The notes under the pieces were generated by a model. That model saw nothing but the letters and a program-made list of their open reading frames with translations. It ran no database searches and was not told the DNA's origin. A program made the position numbers and the translations under genes. A stretch of DNA of 33,628 bases from Microcaldota archaeon (GTDB lineage: Archaea > Micrarchaeota > Micrarchaeia > Norongarragalinales > SBBD01): contig JACRGC010000008.1 of assembly GCA_016212475.1 (NCBI GenBank), forward strand, positions 1 through 33,628, in the 5' to 3' direction. Position 1 is the stretch's first letter, and each line of letters opens with the position of its first letter. Below are positions 22,845-31,056 of this stretch, piece by piece.

Positions 22845-24029
22845 ATGGCAAAATCACTTGAGGAGCAGCCGCACTTGAAATACATGCCAAAAATGGAAGC
22901 TAGGGAATATGGCGAGTTCTTCAGAAGGGAACAAAAACGAGTAGGAAAAAACCTTACTCATGAAGAATTCCAAATGTATGCTTTCATGAGATGGGTCCAA
23001 AGAAACCATTCCGAAAGCAACCCAAATCATCCGGAATTTCCGCCAAAAAATCCTCGTTTTCCAGCTACCCCTTTTAGGGAAATTAAACTTCATGGTTTAG
23101 CTGAAAAAAACATCAAAGTGTACCTAAAGGACGAGAGCCAAAACCCAACCGGGACGCATAAAGACCGAATGGCTTGGGAAATTTCCAAAATGATTTACCA
23201 GATGCTTGAAAGCAAGATCAAAACCGGCAAGCCTTCCAAAATTCCCGAATTTTCAGTCCTTTCAGCTGGCAATACTGCAAATTCCCTCCAATATATGCTT
23301 AGCCAAATGGGCGGAAGCGGCGTTACAAGATTCCATGCCTTGATGGATAATTCTCTTCCGGAAAAAACCGTCAATGTTTTGCAAAGAGCTGGAGTAAGCG
23401 TCCATACGGCGGATTTTAAGCGAAAAAAACTGACGTCCGATGATATTTTGAAAGGCACAAAAAACCCAAAAGGAATTGATTTAACCCTTGGCAAGTTTGT
23501 CGATAAAGTCAGCAAAGTATACTATGATTGGCTTTCATTTGAAATAATGAACCTTAAACCAACGCATGTCATTGTTCCTTATGGAAGCGGCCAGCTTTTC
23601 GATAATTTTTTGGATCACTACCATGGCGAATACCGCAAGAAAAATGGGAAAGATCCGCGTTTGCTTCCAAAAAATCGGTTACGAGGCGTAAACTTAATCG
23701 GTGTAACTGCTTTCAAGGAAAATACCCTGGCCAGTAAGCTTTACGCTCCCTTCAAGCCAGGTTCCATTGAAGAGGAAACCACTAGCCAAAAACACCACGC
23801 CATTGAGCAATTCAAAAGATCCGGTATTTTAGGCGAGCTTTCAATGATTGCCGGAATTGAAAACCGTGATTTGCTGGCAGGAAAAAAATTGGCTGATTCC
23901 CAAAAACTCAAAACAGAATTTTCAGGAATAGCGGGGCTTTCTTGGCTAATCAAGCACAAGCATCTTATACGGCCCAATTCAAGAATAGTTGTTGTGAATA
24001 CCGGAAGAGGCGAATTCGCCGAGGATTAA
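22845..24029 (+). CDS. PLP fold-type II enzyme, threonine-synthase-like
   Basis: The 394-aa product has the fold-type II PLP signature. KDESQNPTGTHKDR places the Schiff-base lysine at K106, SAGNTANS (140-147) is the substrate loop, and VPYGSGQL is the phosphate loop. In threonine synthase the lysine motif reads PTGSFKDR, so this is a relative with His in place of Phe. The substrate is not determined: threonine synthase, a lyase or a dehydratase are possible. An ~80-residue charged N-terminal extension precedes the catalytic part. Four bases separate it from the HNH-like gene, so they share a transcript. I start at ATG 22845 on promoter grounds. Confidence 0.82.
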   Translation: MAKSLEEQPHLKYMPKMEAREYGEFFRREQKRVGKNLTHEEFQMYAFMRWVQRNHSESNPNHPEFPPKNPRFPATPFREIKLHGLAEKNIKVYLKDESQNPTGTHKDRMAWEISKMIYQMLESKIKTGKPSKIPEFSVLSAGNTANSLQYMLSQMGGSGVTRFHALMDNSLPEKTVNVLQRAGVSVHTADFKRKKLTSDDILKGTKNPKGIDLTLGKFVDKVSKVYYDWLSFEIMNLKPTHVIVPYGSGQLFDNFLDHYHGEYRKKNGKDPRLLPKNRLRGVNLIGVTAFKENTLASKLYAPFKPGSIEEETTSQKHHAIEQFKRSGILGELSMIAGIENRDLLAGKKLADSQKLKTEFSGIAGLSWLIKHKHLIRPNSRIVVVNTGRGEFAED

Positions 24030-24033
24030 ACTT

Positions 24034-24507
24034 ATGCAAAAACCCTCCATTTCAACCAATTTTGCAGTTTTCCTTCGCGAGAAAAACAGCTGCACGAACT
24101 GCAAGCGCCAAGCAGAGGACGGGGTTGAATTGAAAATCTCCCAATTGATACCCTCCGAAGCCGGAGGAACAAACAGTTTGCACAATCTGCTAGCCCTTTG
24201 CGGCGATTGCGCGCAAATCAGCAAATCCGATCTCAAAACTAGGATAAACAGCATCAACCACAGCAACAGAATTCCCGCGACCTATTCAATTGGGATTTTG
24301 CAGCAAGCGCTTCGAAGCTACCGCTCAAAATACCAAAAATCGCAAATCACTTTTGATGAAGCTTTCATTGCCGCAAACAATCCCGAATTTGTCAAAGGGC
24401 TAAATCCGCTCTTTTCGCCGATACCAAAAATTGCCATCCTCTCTTCCATTCTTTCATTAAAAGAGGAAGGAAAATTAACTATTGAAGGAAAAACCGTCAA
24501 ATTCTAA
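24034..24507 (+). CDS. degenerate HNH-like zinc-site protein
   Basis: The 157-aa product holds a ~50-residue HNH-like core. CTNC (C20-C23), a middle QLIPSEAGGTNSLHNL and LCGDC reproduce the C-x2-C ... P-x-x-GG-x4-L-x-NL ... LC-x2-C frame of HNH nucleases. The two catalytic histidine positions are instead Gln or Ser (ISQLIP where HIxP is usual; CAQ where CHR is usual). It should fold and bind zinc but is not expected to cut DNA. A C-terminal helical region of ~90 residues is unrecognised. It is coupled to the PLP enzyme and overlaps the convergent AsnA-like gene by four bases. Confidence 0.6.
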   Translation: MQKPSISTNFAVFLREKNSCTNCKRQAEDGVELKISQLIPSEAGGTNSLHNLLALCGDCAQISKSDLKTRINSINHSNRIPATYSIGILQQALRSYRSKYQKSQITFDEAFIAANNPEFVKGLNPLFSPIPKIAILSSILSLKEEGKLTIEGKTVKF

Positions 24508-25436
24508 AAAACGAATTTTTCACCTGGAACTTTTGCAAACGGAGCCACCTCAGAAATTTTCTCCTGCCCAGTAATGAATCTAACCATCCTCTCAACCCCA
24601 AACCCAGCTCCGGCTGATGGCTCAAGCAATCCTTCCCTGGCAATTTGCAAATACGCCCTGTATGGCTCAAAGCTCATCCCCTTCCTTTTCATCCTCTCCA
24701 GAATCTGGTTGTATTCGTGTTCGCGTTCGGCTCCCGACAGCCCCTCCCCAAAACCTTCTGGGTAAATTATATCGTAGTTAAGATAAGAAAACGGCCTTTT
24801 CGGATCCTCCTTGTCGTAAAATTCACGTTCATGGTTGGTTGCCCAAATCGGTTCAGTACTTTTTTGCGAAATCAGTTTTTCCCAATCGCTTCCAAGCATT
24901 TTTTCCAATTCTTTCGAATCATAAACCTTCAGGGGGAAATGCGGCATCTTAAACTCCCTTCCCAAACTTTCCAATTCCTGCGAGCACTCCTTTTTTACCC
25001 TCGTAAAAATCCTAAACAGCATCTCTTCAGTAAATGCCATGATTTCGCTTGCGCTTTTTCCCTTCAACTCAAAGTCCACCTGTGAAAATTCCAAAAGATG
25101 CCTTCCGGTTGCGCCTTTTTCCTTAAGCTCCAACCTTATGTTTGGCGAAACTATGTAGATTGCAGCCCTATCCCCAAGAAGGGAAAGCTGCTTGTGCAAA
25201 ATCATGCTCTTTGTAAGTTGCAATTTATCCTCGTAGTAGGAGATTTCTCCATCCATAACCGAATGGTTCAGCGGATCCGTAATCGGGGAAATCATGACCG
25301 GCAAAAGCTGGAGCACTTTTTTTTCGTGCATGAAATCGGAAACTTCCTTAAGGACGCAGCTTTGCACCTTAAGTATTGCGGTTAATTTTTTTCCTTGCAA
25401 TTTATCCACGGTTATTTGCATTTCCTTTCCAAGCAT
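24504..25436 (-). CDS. archaeal AsnRS-like asparagine synthetase
   Basis: The 310-aa product is a class II aminoacyl-tRNA-synthetase catalytic core with no anticodon-binding domain. Motif 2 contains NIRLE and LLEFSQVDFE, and motif 3 is GAGFGVERMVRFI. The length and the missing N-terminal OB fold fit the archaeal asparagine synthetase A related to AsnRS, which amidates aspartate with ATP and ammonia. The divergent Lrp/AsnC-type gene supports this reading, as AsnC regulates asnA in bacteria. GTG 25445 lies inside the AGGTGAT ribosome binding site, so ATG 25436 is chosen. A truncated aspartyl- or asparaginyl-tRNA synthetase is the alternative. Confidence 0.8.
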   Translation of the reverse strand: MLGKEMQITVDKLQGKKLTAILKVQSCVLKEVSDFMHEKKVLQLLPVMISPITDPLNHSVMDGEISYYEDKLQLTKSMILHKQLSLLGDRAAIYIVSPNIRLELKEKGATGRHLLEFSQVDFELKGKSASEIMAFTEEMLFRIFTRVKKECSQELESLGREFKMPHFPLKVYDSKELEKMLGSDWEKLISQKSTEPIWATNHEREFYDKEDPKRPFSYLNYDIIYPEGFGEGLSGAEREHEYNQILERMKRKGMSFEPYRAYLQIAREGLLEPSAGAGFGVERMVRFITGQEKISEVAPFAKVPGEKFVF

Positions 25437-25527
25437 TTCAATCACCTTTGTTTGTTCTTCCTTTGTGCAAACCTTGCAATATTAATTTATTTCCAAAAAA
25501 ACCGATAAAAACACCAAAAACATACCT

Positions 25528-25561
25528 TTTTATATCAAAATATGGAAATAATTTCCATATT
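25528..25561 (+). promoter_or_regulatory. TATA box and palindromic AsnC/Lrp operator
   Basis: TTTTATAT (25528-25535) is followed at 25539-25561 by AATATGGAAAT-A-ATTTCCATATT, a perfect 11-bp inverted repeat about a single base. It covers the expected transcription start of the regulator gene. Lrp/AsnC dimers bind such A/T-rich palindromes, so autorepression is likely. It also sits about 100 bases from the divergent AsnA-like gene. Confidence 0.75.
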
Positions 25562-25581
25562 AAAATTATTGGTGGGTGCAA

Positions 25582-26052
25582 ATGAAGAAAATCCTCGACG
25601 AAACCGATCGGCAAATCCTTGATGAACTTTTGGAAAACTCCGGAAGGACGAAAAAAACCCTTGCAAGGGCGCTTAACCTTCCGCTAACAACAATCCACAA
25701 CAGGATATCCAAACTCGAAGGAATGGGCGCAATTAGGGGCTATAGGGCAATTGTTGACATGAAAAAGCTCGGGAAGGAAATCGGGGCGTTCATAAATGTG
25801 ACCGTAAACTACTTAACTCCCGAATTTTCCCAGCAGGAAATCGCAAGAAAAATCTCATTGATGCATGAAGTTTCCGAAGTTGCAATAGTAACCGGAGGAA
25901 CCGACATAATTGTCAAGCTATATGCAAAAGACACATCCGAACTAAATGAGTTCGTCACAAAAAAACTGCGATCAATCAAGGGGATTGACAAGACTAATAC
26001 TGCAATCATACTCCAGGAAGTTTCGCATTCTTGGAAAAATCTGTTGAAATAA
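25582..26052 (+). CDS. Lrp/AsnC-family regulator
   Basis: The 156-aa product has the classic layout. An N-terminal HTH (DETDRQILDELLENSGRTKK, ALNLPLTTIHNRISKLEGMG) is followed by IRGYRAIVDMKKLG and a C-terminal RAM (ligand-binding) domain with VTGGTDIIVKLYAKD. Amino-acid effectors such as asparagine or lysine bind this fold. Divergence from the AsnA-like gene points to control of asparagine synthesis. I use ATG 25582, because GTG 25576 lies within the GGTGGGTG ribosome binding site. An 11+11 palindrome sits between promoter and start. Confidence 0.93.
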   Translation: MKKILDETDRQILDELLENSGRTKKTLARALNLPLTTIHNRISKLEGMGAIRGYRAIVDMKKLGKEIGAFINVTVNYLTPEFSQQEIARKISLMHEVSEVAIVTGGTDIIVKLYAKDTSELNEFVTKKLRSIKGIDKTNTAIILQEVSHSWKNLLK

Positions 26053-26071
26053 ACCCGTGCAATATTTATTG

Positions 26072-27229
26072 CTATGGCTTTTCCACAGCTGAAAAAATAA
26101 TGAAGTAAACGAACGTAACCGCCCCAAGCCCATAAAAAGTATAAGCCGGGTTTACGTGATATAGAAAACCTGCAAATAGCGGTCCAACGAATTGTCCAAA
26201 TGATTGGAAGCTGGCAATCAGCCCCATGACCGCCCCCCGTTTTCCCTGCGCCTTCTTGCTGACATACGAGCTGACGGATGGGAACACAAACGCATTTCCC
26301 ATTACAAGAACGCTAAGCGAAAGCAAAAGCCTAGCCCATCCATCTGCAAATGCAAGCGTGAAAAACCCAATTGTTGAAAACAAAACACCTACCTGTATCA
26401 TCCTAACTTCGCCATATTTCCCAACCAAATTGCCGGAAATGAATTGGAATACCATGATCAAAATCCCAATTGCCGTGAAAATTATCCCAACTTCGGACGC
26501 CCCAAAACCGAATTTTTCCTGCGTGTAAAGCGCCAAAACCGCCTGCAAGCCCCCTATTAGGAATGCTGTCATTGTGCCCGCCATGAATACCAAAAGAAGT
26601 GGCGATTTGATATGTTGGAGAAGTGAAAGTTCCTTGGAGGGAATATCCTTGCTTTCTTCTTTTTCCTTTGGCTCTTTTAATTGGAAAAAGACGGAAAAGA
26701 AATTAATCGCCGAAAGCGCTGCGGCAACGAAAAACGCGCCCTTTATTGAAATCACTCCAGCAAGGCCCCCAAGTGCCGGCCCCATGATAAAGCCAAGTGA
26801 AAATGTCATCCCAACCATTGCCATGGCTTTTCCGCGCTCCTCTTCAGTTGTAAAATCAGAAATAAGCGAAGCGCATGCAGGGAATATCCCAGCTGCTGCA
26901 ACCGCCTCAATTGCCCTTGCAACAAAAAGCATTTGCAGGGAATTTGCAAACGCAAACATCAGATATGAAATCATAAAACCAATAGTTCCTGCCATCAAAA
27001 CCTTTTTCCTCCCAACCTTATCGGAAATTTTCCCAATCACCGGGGATAGAACAAGGCTTATGAATGCAAAAAGAGCTGTTAGCATCCCAAGATCAAATGC
27101 GGTTGCGCCAAAGGTTTCGGAATAGAATGGAAGGATTGGCAAAATCACGCCAAATCCAATTGATGTAAATAGAAGGGTTAGGAGCGTGCTTTGGATGTCC
27201 TTTTTTTTGATGATTTCCTTAAAGCTCAT
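26072..27229 (-). CDS. MFS transporter, drug-efflux type
   Basis: The 385-aa product has about twelve membrane helices and the MFS loop 2-3 motif GKISDKVGRKKV. FARAIEAVAAAGIFP-like text in helix 4 and GMTFSLGFIMGPALGG in helix 5 (motif C type) suit drug:proton antiporters of the DHA group. A charged central loop KEPKEKEESKD divides the halves. TTG 27250 would place GGTGAAAAA inside the gene, so ATG 27229 is chosen. The substrate is not predictable from sequence. It is convergent with the AsnC-type gene, 19 bases away. Confidence 0.9.
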   Translation of the reverse strand: MSFKEIIKKKDIQSTLLTLLFTSIGFGVILPILPFYSETFGATAFDLGMLTALFAFISLVLSPVIGKISDKVGRKKVLMAGTIGFMISYLMFAFANSLQMLFVARAIEAVAAAGIFPACASLISDFTTEEERGKAMAMVGMTFSLGFIMGPALGGLAGVISIKGAFFVAAALSAINFFSVFFQLKEPKEKEESKDIPSKELSLLQHIKSPLLLVFMAGTMTAFLIGGLQAVLALYTQEKFGFGASEVGIIFTAIGILIMVFQFISGNLVGKYGEVRMIQVGVLFSTIGFFTLAFADGWARLLLSLSVLVMGNAFVFPSVSSYVSKKAQGKRGAVMGLIASFQSFGQFVGPLFAGFLYHVNPAYTFYGLGAVTFVYFIIFSAVEKP

Positions 27230-27353
27230 TTTTTCACCTTGAAAGTCCAATTATTTGCCTACTTTCCTTAATAAGGCCCACTTCTCTTAGAAAAATCCTC
27301 CCGGCGTATAATTATTAAACTTCAATGGTATTCCCTATTCTTGGGCGATTCGC

Positions 27354-27731
27354 ATGAAAATTGTTGAATTTGGTATTATTTTGATGCTTTTTGTTGTTCT
27401 TGTCTACGCCGCCTCGCCCCCCAAAAAAGTAGTATTTGTGGATGTTGTTGCCCCAAACAACCTTCTATTCCACGGCACAATTTATGATGACAATTCCTTC
27501 GAAGGCTTTGGGCTATCAAAAAGCGCAAATGGAAACCCAAAAATCGTAAGGCTTTGGGATATGAGCTATGCAAACAACAACGATGAAAAATACGTGCAGC
27601 TTTGCGTTGGGGATACCATGGATGATTCCTACTGCGCCTCCTTCAACTACATTGAAGGGATTTCAAGGCAAACTGTTGATTGGATCGGGGGCCAAGGCGA
27701 ATTCCTGATAAATGTGCGCTCTTTTGGCTGA
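27354..27731 (+). CDS. small secreted protein
   Basis: The 125-aa product has a clear signal peptide (residues 1-20, FGIILMLFVVLVYAASP). The mature part is ~105 residues with two cysteines (LCVGDT, YCASF) likely joined by a disulfide, and several aromatic and glycine turns (IYDDNSFEGFG, WIGGQGEF). I recognise no family. A TATA-like GTATAATTATTA lies near 27305. Divergent from the MFS gene. Confidence 0.62.
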   Translation: MKIVEFGIILMLFVVLVYAASPPKKVVFVDVVAPNNLLFHGTIYDDNSFEGFGLSKSANGNPKIVRLWDMSYANNNDEKYVQLCVGDTMDDSYCASFNYIEGISRQTVDWIGGQGEFLINVRSFG

Positions 27732-27819
27732 ATTATTTGGCAAACCTTAAGGCCGCCGTAGCGCGGGTAATTCATTTTATAAAATTGCCTTTCCCACCAT
27801 ATAGGGGTTGAACTTAAGC

Positions 27820-29436
27820 ATGCAGGAGTTTACTTTGGATGAGCAAAAAGTACTTTCTCCCTTTGTCACTAATTTGGATTCCCCAATTTTTGCGCTTCGC
27901 AACATGCCCGAAGTCGTGATGGGCGCAATGTTTTCACGTTATTCCAGGACAACAAAAAGCCTTCGAAGGGTGCTTTTGGATGAATTCATACAAAACAAGG
28001 AGATGGGCTTTTCGGAAATAGTTGCGTATTCGGGATCAAATGGCTCTGAACAGATAATAGCTACTAAAAAAGCAGAAGAATTCTACGATCGCGTCCTTGT
28101 TGGGTATGGCGATGATTCCGTTGCCGAACTTGGCGGAGCGCATATTGCCTGCGAGCAAGTTTCCATGATTGCAAGCAAATTCTTGGAGGATCCGCGCATT
28201 GGGATTTCCCCCCTTGAAAAAAGCACAAGATACGTTTATTTCAACCAAAAAACCAATGGCAAATACAGCTATTACCGGGGTTTTGAATTTTTGGATTCGA
28301 ATTTTGCAGATGAATACCTAAAAACCAATGATATGCTTTTTGATGCCTACTCAAAACTGATGGACCCGCTTGGAAAATACATAATGGAAAAATTCCCAAA
28401 AGATTCCGAAATATCCGATAGGGCCTACCAAAGCACAATCCGGGCTAAAGTTTGCGATTCTTTGCGGGGGCTTTTGCCGGCATCAGCCCTTACAAATTTA
28501 GGCCTTTTTGGGAACGGCAGGGCGTTTGAATACCTGATGCTTAAAATGTTCGCCTCGAATTTGCCGGAAAACAATGCGATTGCAAACGGGATGCATAGCG
28601 AGCTTTCGAAAATCATACCCTCCTTTGTCAAGCGCGCAAACGATTCCCACGCCAAGGCAACGCAAGAATACTTGAAGAATACGAAGGAAGCAATTTCAAA
28701 AATTGCAAATGAAAAACTTTCAATAAAGCCGGATAGATCGCCCGAAGTTGCGTTGGTGAATTATGATGCTGATGCAGAGGATAAAATCCTTAGCGCAATG
28801 CTTTATTCCCACGCGGATTTGCCGCTTTCACAAATCAAATTAATAGTTTCCAAGCTTTCGAACGATGAGCGCAAAAACCTTATTTTTGAATATTTGAGCA
28901 GAAGGCAAAACCGCAGGCACAAGCCCGGCAGATCCCTGGAAAATGCCCACTACACATTCGATTTCCTTGCAAACTTTGGCCAGTATAGGGATCTTCAGCG
29001 CCACAGGATGCTAACCCTTGAGCGCCAATTGCTAACCTGCAACCATGGCTTTGATCTTCCAAATGAATTGATTGAAGGAGGCTTTGATTTGGATTTCAAG
29101 GAATCAATGCAATCCGCAAAAGATGCATATGATTCAATTTCCAAGCATTCAAAAGATTTGGCGCAATACGTTGTCCCGCTTGCATACAAATACAGATGGT
29201 ATGCGAAAATGAACCTTAGGGAAGTTGCGCACCTAACCGAACTGCGGTCCATGCAGCAGGGCCATCCCGATTATAGGCGGGTTGCACAAAAAATGTTCTT
29301 TGAAGTCCAAAAAGTGCATCCTGAATTTGCCAAGTACATCAAATTCGTGGATTTGAAGGACTACGGGCTTGAAAGATTGGAAGCTGAAAAAAAGCAGGAT
29401 AAAAAGCTCGAGGATTTGAAGAAGAAATACGGCTAA
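27820..29436 (+). CDS. two-domain ThyX-like protein
   Basis: The 538-aa product has two ThyX-like halves. The first contains GDDSVAELGGAH and EKSTRYV (133-139), like the ThyX substrate segment SxRY, but no RHR. The second contains YRDLQRHRMLTLERQ (RHR at 394-396), but lacks the ExS-RY part. This long type occurs in archaea and some bacteria beside or instead of normal ThyX, the FAD-dependent thymidylate synthase that makes dTMP with methylene-tetrahydrofolate. Whether it does so is not shown by sequence. TTG 27808 is the longest start; ATG 27820 is preferred, with TTTATAAAA near 27776 upstream. Confidence 0.75.
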   Translation: MQEFTLDEQKVLSPFVTNLDSPIFALRNMPEVVMGAMFSRYSRTTKSLRRVLLDEFIQNKEMGFSEIVAYSGSNGSEQIIATKKAEEFYDRVLVGYGDDSVAELGGAHIACEQVSMIASKFLEDPRIGISPLEKSTRYVYFNQKTNGKYSYYRGFEFLDSNFADEYLKTNDMLFDAYSKLMDPLGKYIMEKFPKDSEISDRAYQSTIRAKVCDSLRGLLPASALTNLGLFGNGRAFEYLMLKMFASNLPENNAIANGMHSELSKIIPSFVKRANDSHAKATQEYLKNTKEAISKIANEKLSIKPDRSPEVALVNYDADAEDKILSAMLYSHADLPLSQIKLIVSKLSNDERKNLIFEYLSRRQNRRHKPGRSLENAHYTFDFLANFGQYRDLQRHRMLTLERQLLTCNHGFDLPNELIEGGFDLDFKESMQSAKDAYDSISKHSKDLAQYVVPLAYKYRWYAKMNLREVAHLTELRSMQQGHPDYRRVAQKMFFEVQKVHPEFAKYIKFVDLKDYGLERLEAEKKQDKKLEDLKKKYG

Positions 29437-29515
29437 AGCAACCATTGGGTTTTTGTTTGCCAAACCTTTGATAATAAAAATCGTGCCTTCCTTCTAAATT
29501 TGGTGTTTTAATCAT

Positions 29516-29632
29516 ATGGAATATGTATACGTTTGCCCAAGCTGCAAGGGAGTTTCGCACATTGCAAAAAATTGCGGAACAAAAGGATGCAAGCTGGAAG
29601 GAAAGCCGCTTAAGAAAACCCCCAAAAAATAA
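29516..29632 (+). CDS. 38-aa zinc-ribbon-like protein
   Basis: The short ORF encodes MEYVYVCPSCKGVSHIAKNC, then GTKGCKLEGKP and a lysine-rich tail. The four cysteines, C7-x2-C10 and C20-x4-C25, suit one zinc site. GGTG lies eleven bases before the ATG. Such miniature zinc proteins are common in archaea and mostly uncharacterised. It stands between the ThyX-like gene and a membrane-protein gene, on the same strand. Confidence 0.6.
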   Translation: MEYVYVCPSCKGVSHIAKNCGTKGCKLEGKPLKKTPKK

Positions 29633-29668
29633 GGCTAATATACCAAAGCGGCATTCTAATTCTTGGAT

Positions 29669-30049
29669 ATGGTCGCTTTACAAAAAGCCGTGATTTTTGC
29701 AACAATTGCATGGTTTGCAATAGCCCTAATCGGCGGGCTTATCGATTATTTTGGCCTTCTTGGCGAAACAGAAAAAAGCCTTCTGTTAATTCCAATCTCC
29801 GTAATCATAATTTTCCTTGCGGCCTTTGAATACCTAAAGGAAATCCACGCGCAATACGAAGCCGAAGGGCTTGAATTGGCAATGGTTTTTGGGGGCGTTG
29901 CCATTGCGCTTGATTTGCTTATTTTTTCGATTTTTTACGGTGAAGGGATTGGATGGTTCCTAAGCATTGGCAATTGGCTTGGAATAGCATTCAAATTCAT
30001 TTTCCCACTTGCCGCTGGACTGTATCTTCAGCACACGGTTACGGATTAG
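29669..30049 (+). CDS. four-TM small membrane protein
   Basis: The 126-aa product is almost all membrane helices (about 7-28, 38-58, 70-92 and 96-120), with a short charged loop EYLKEIHAQYEAEG. No family is recognised. TAATATAC lies 26-33 bases before ATG 29669, so a leaderless start there is preferred to TTG 29663. Its end meets the convergent 75-aa gene exactly. Confidence 0.62.
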   Translation: MVALQKAVIFATIAWFAIALIGGLIDYFGLLGETEKSLLLIPISVIIIFLAAFEYLKEIHAQYEAEGLELAMVFGGVAIALDLLIFSIFYGEGIGWFLSIGNWLGIAFKFIFPLAAGLYLQHTVTD

Positions 30050-30277
30050 CTATTGCGGCTTGAATTTTCTCTTGATTATTGGAAGCGCGGTTCTTGGGCT
30101 TTCAACCACCATCCTATCCGAAGGCAGCGAAATCGAATCCTTTGGGTCCTTGCTGAAAAAATATAGCTTGGTTCCGCCCCTTCCCGTGCCTACATGGAGA
30201 AAATAGCGCTGTCCTTTCTTGTTCACATAAGAATAACTCCCAACAATGAGCTCTTTTATCGCATCTGTTATGGCCAT
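30050..30277 (-). CDS. small conserved-looking archaeal protein
   Basis: The 75-aa product reads KELIVGSYSYVNKKGQRYFLH, then GRGGTKLYFFSKDPKDSISLP and TALPIIKRKFKPQ. The even spacing of aromatic strand residues, G-turns and a basic C-terminus suggest a small beta-barrel nucleic-acid or ribosome-associated protein. I recall similar small archaeal proteins but cannot name the family safely. ATG 30277 is preferred over TTG 30298. The promoter overlaps the divergent gene at 30353. Confidence 0.6.
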   Translation of the reverse strand: MAITDAIKELIVGSYSYVNKKGQRYFLHVGTGRGGTKLYFFSKDPKDSISLPSDRMVVESPRTALPIIKRKFKPQ

Positions 30278-30309
30278 AATTTTTATCCAATTAAACAATA
30301 CTGAAAGCT

Positions 30310-30317
30310 ATTTAAAT
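30310..30317. promoter_or_regulatory. palindromic bidirectional TATA element
   Basis: ATTTAAAT is its own reverse complement and lies about 33 bases before ATG 30277 on the minus strand and 36 before GTG 30353 on the plus strand. One element could serve both directions. Confidence 0.5.
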
Positions 30318-30352
30318 CACTTCTTCGTTTACCGGTATGCAAGGGGAAATTT

Positions 30353-30622
30353 GTGAACATCAACGATGTGGTGCTATACTGCATAATTATTGGCGGCCTA
30401 ACAATGACTTTCCTTGCATACAAGGCGCACGAATCCCAAAAAAAGCTGGCTCATTCGCTAAAAGGCATAAAAGATAGGCTAGGCAAGCTAAACAAGCTTG
30501 TTGAGGATGTGGAGCATGTTGAAAACCAGATGCACCTAGCAGCAGTTGAAAAGGTTGATAAGCGGAATTTGGATTTGATAATAAAAGAAACCCTCTCCTT
30601 TATCAAAGAGAAGGCAAGGTGA
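30353..30622 (+). CDS. TM plus coiled-coil protein 1
   Basis: The 89-aa product has an N-terminal helix (about 5-23, VVLYCIIIGGLTMTFLAY). A long charged heptad-like stretch follows (KLAHSLKGIKDRLGKLNKLVEDVEHVENQ), then a basic end. It starts with GTG preceded by GGGGA. The next gene encodes a protein of the same plan four bases later, so the two probably form a paired membrane coiled-coil complex. Function is unknown. Confidence 0.62.
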   Translation: MNINDVVLYCIIIGGLTMTFLAYKAHESQKKLAHSLKGIKDRLGKLNKLVEDVEHVENQMHLAAVEKVDKRNLDLIIKETLSFIKEKAR

Positions 30623-30626
30623 AAAA

Positions 30627-30929
30627 ATGGCAATAGCCGATGAGTTCAGCACGCTTTCAATGGTTTTGATTGCAGTATTTTTCATAATAGTAATTAGGGT
30701 TTGGATGCTCTTCCGCGACCTTAACCGTACAATGAAGGACAGTGTTGGAAAAATAGCCGAGAAAATGGATTCGCTTGAGCACGAATACATCAAGCTCAAG
30801 CCAAAGCTTGATGAAATCAATGCAACCCTTGACCAAAAGGTCGATTACGACTATTTGGAGAAGAAAATGCACGAGCTGGTATCGGTTGTGCTAACAAGGC
30901 AAAAGGAAGCTGTGCCGGTTAGGAAATAG
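30627..30929 (+). CDS. TM plus coiled-coil protein 2
   Basis: The 100-aa product has a helix at about 8-27 (LSMVLIAVFFIIVIRVWMLF) and then coiled-coil text (LNRTMKDSVGKIAEKMDSLEHEYIKL). A second amphipathic section ends LTRQKEAVPVRK. It follows the similar gene at 30353 by four bases. Heterodimerisation with it is a simple inference. Confidence 0.62.
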   Translation: MAIADEFSTLSMVLIAVFFIIVIRVWMLFRDLNRTMKDSVGKIAEKMDSLEHEYIKLKPKLDEINATLDQKVDYDYLEKKMHELVSVVLTRQKEAVPVRK

Positions 30930-31056
30930 ATGCCAACAAACAAAGCGCCAATCCGTCCTAATTTTAGCTATATTTAAAAACTTTGACAAATTATCTTTGT
31001 AACTTTGATTGTTTAATTGTTATTAATCGATATTGATTTTTTTAGGTGGTATTGAA

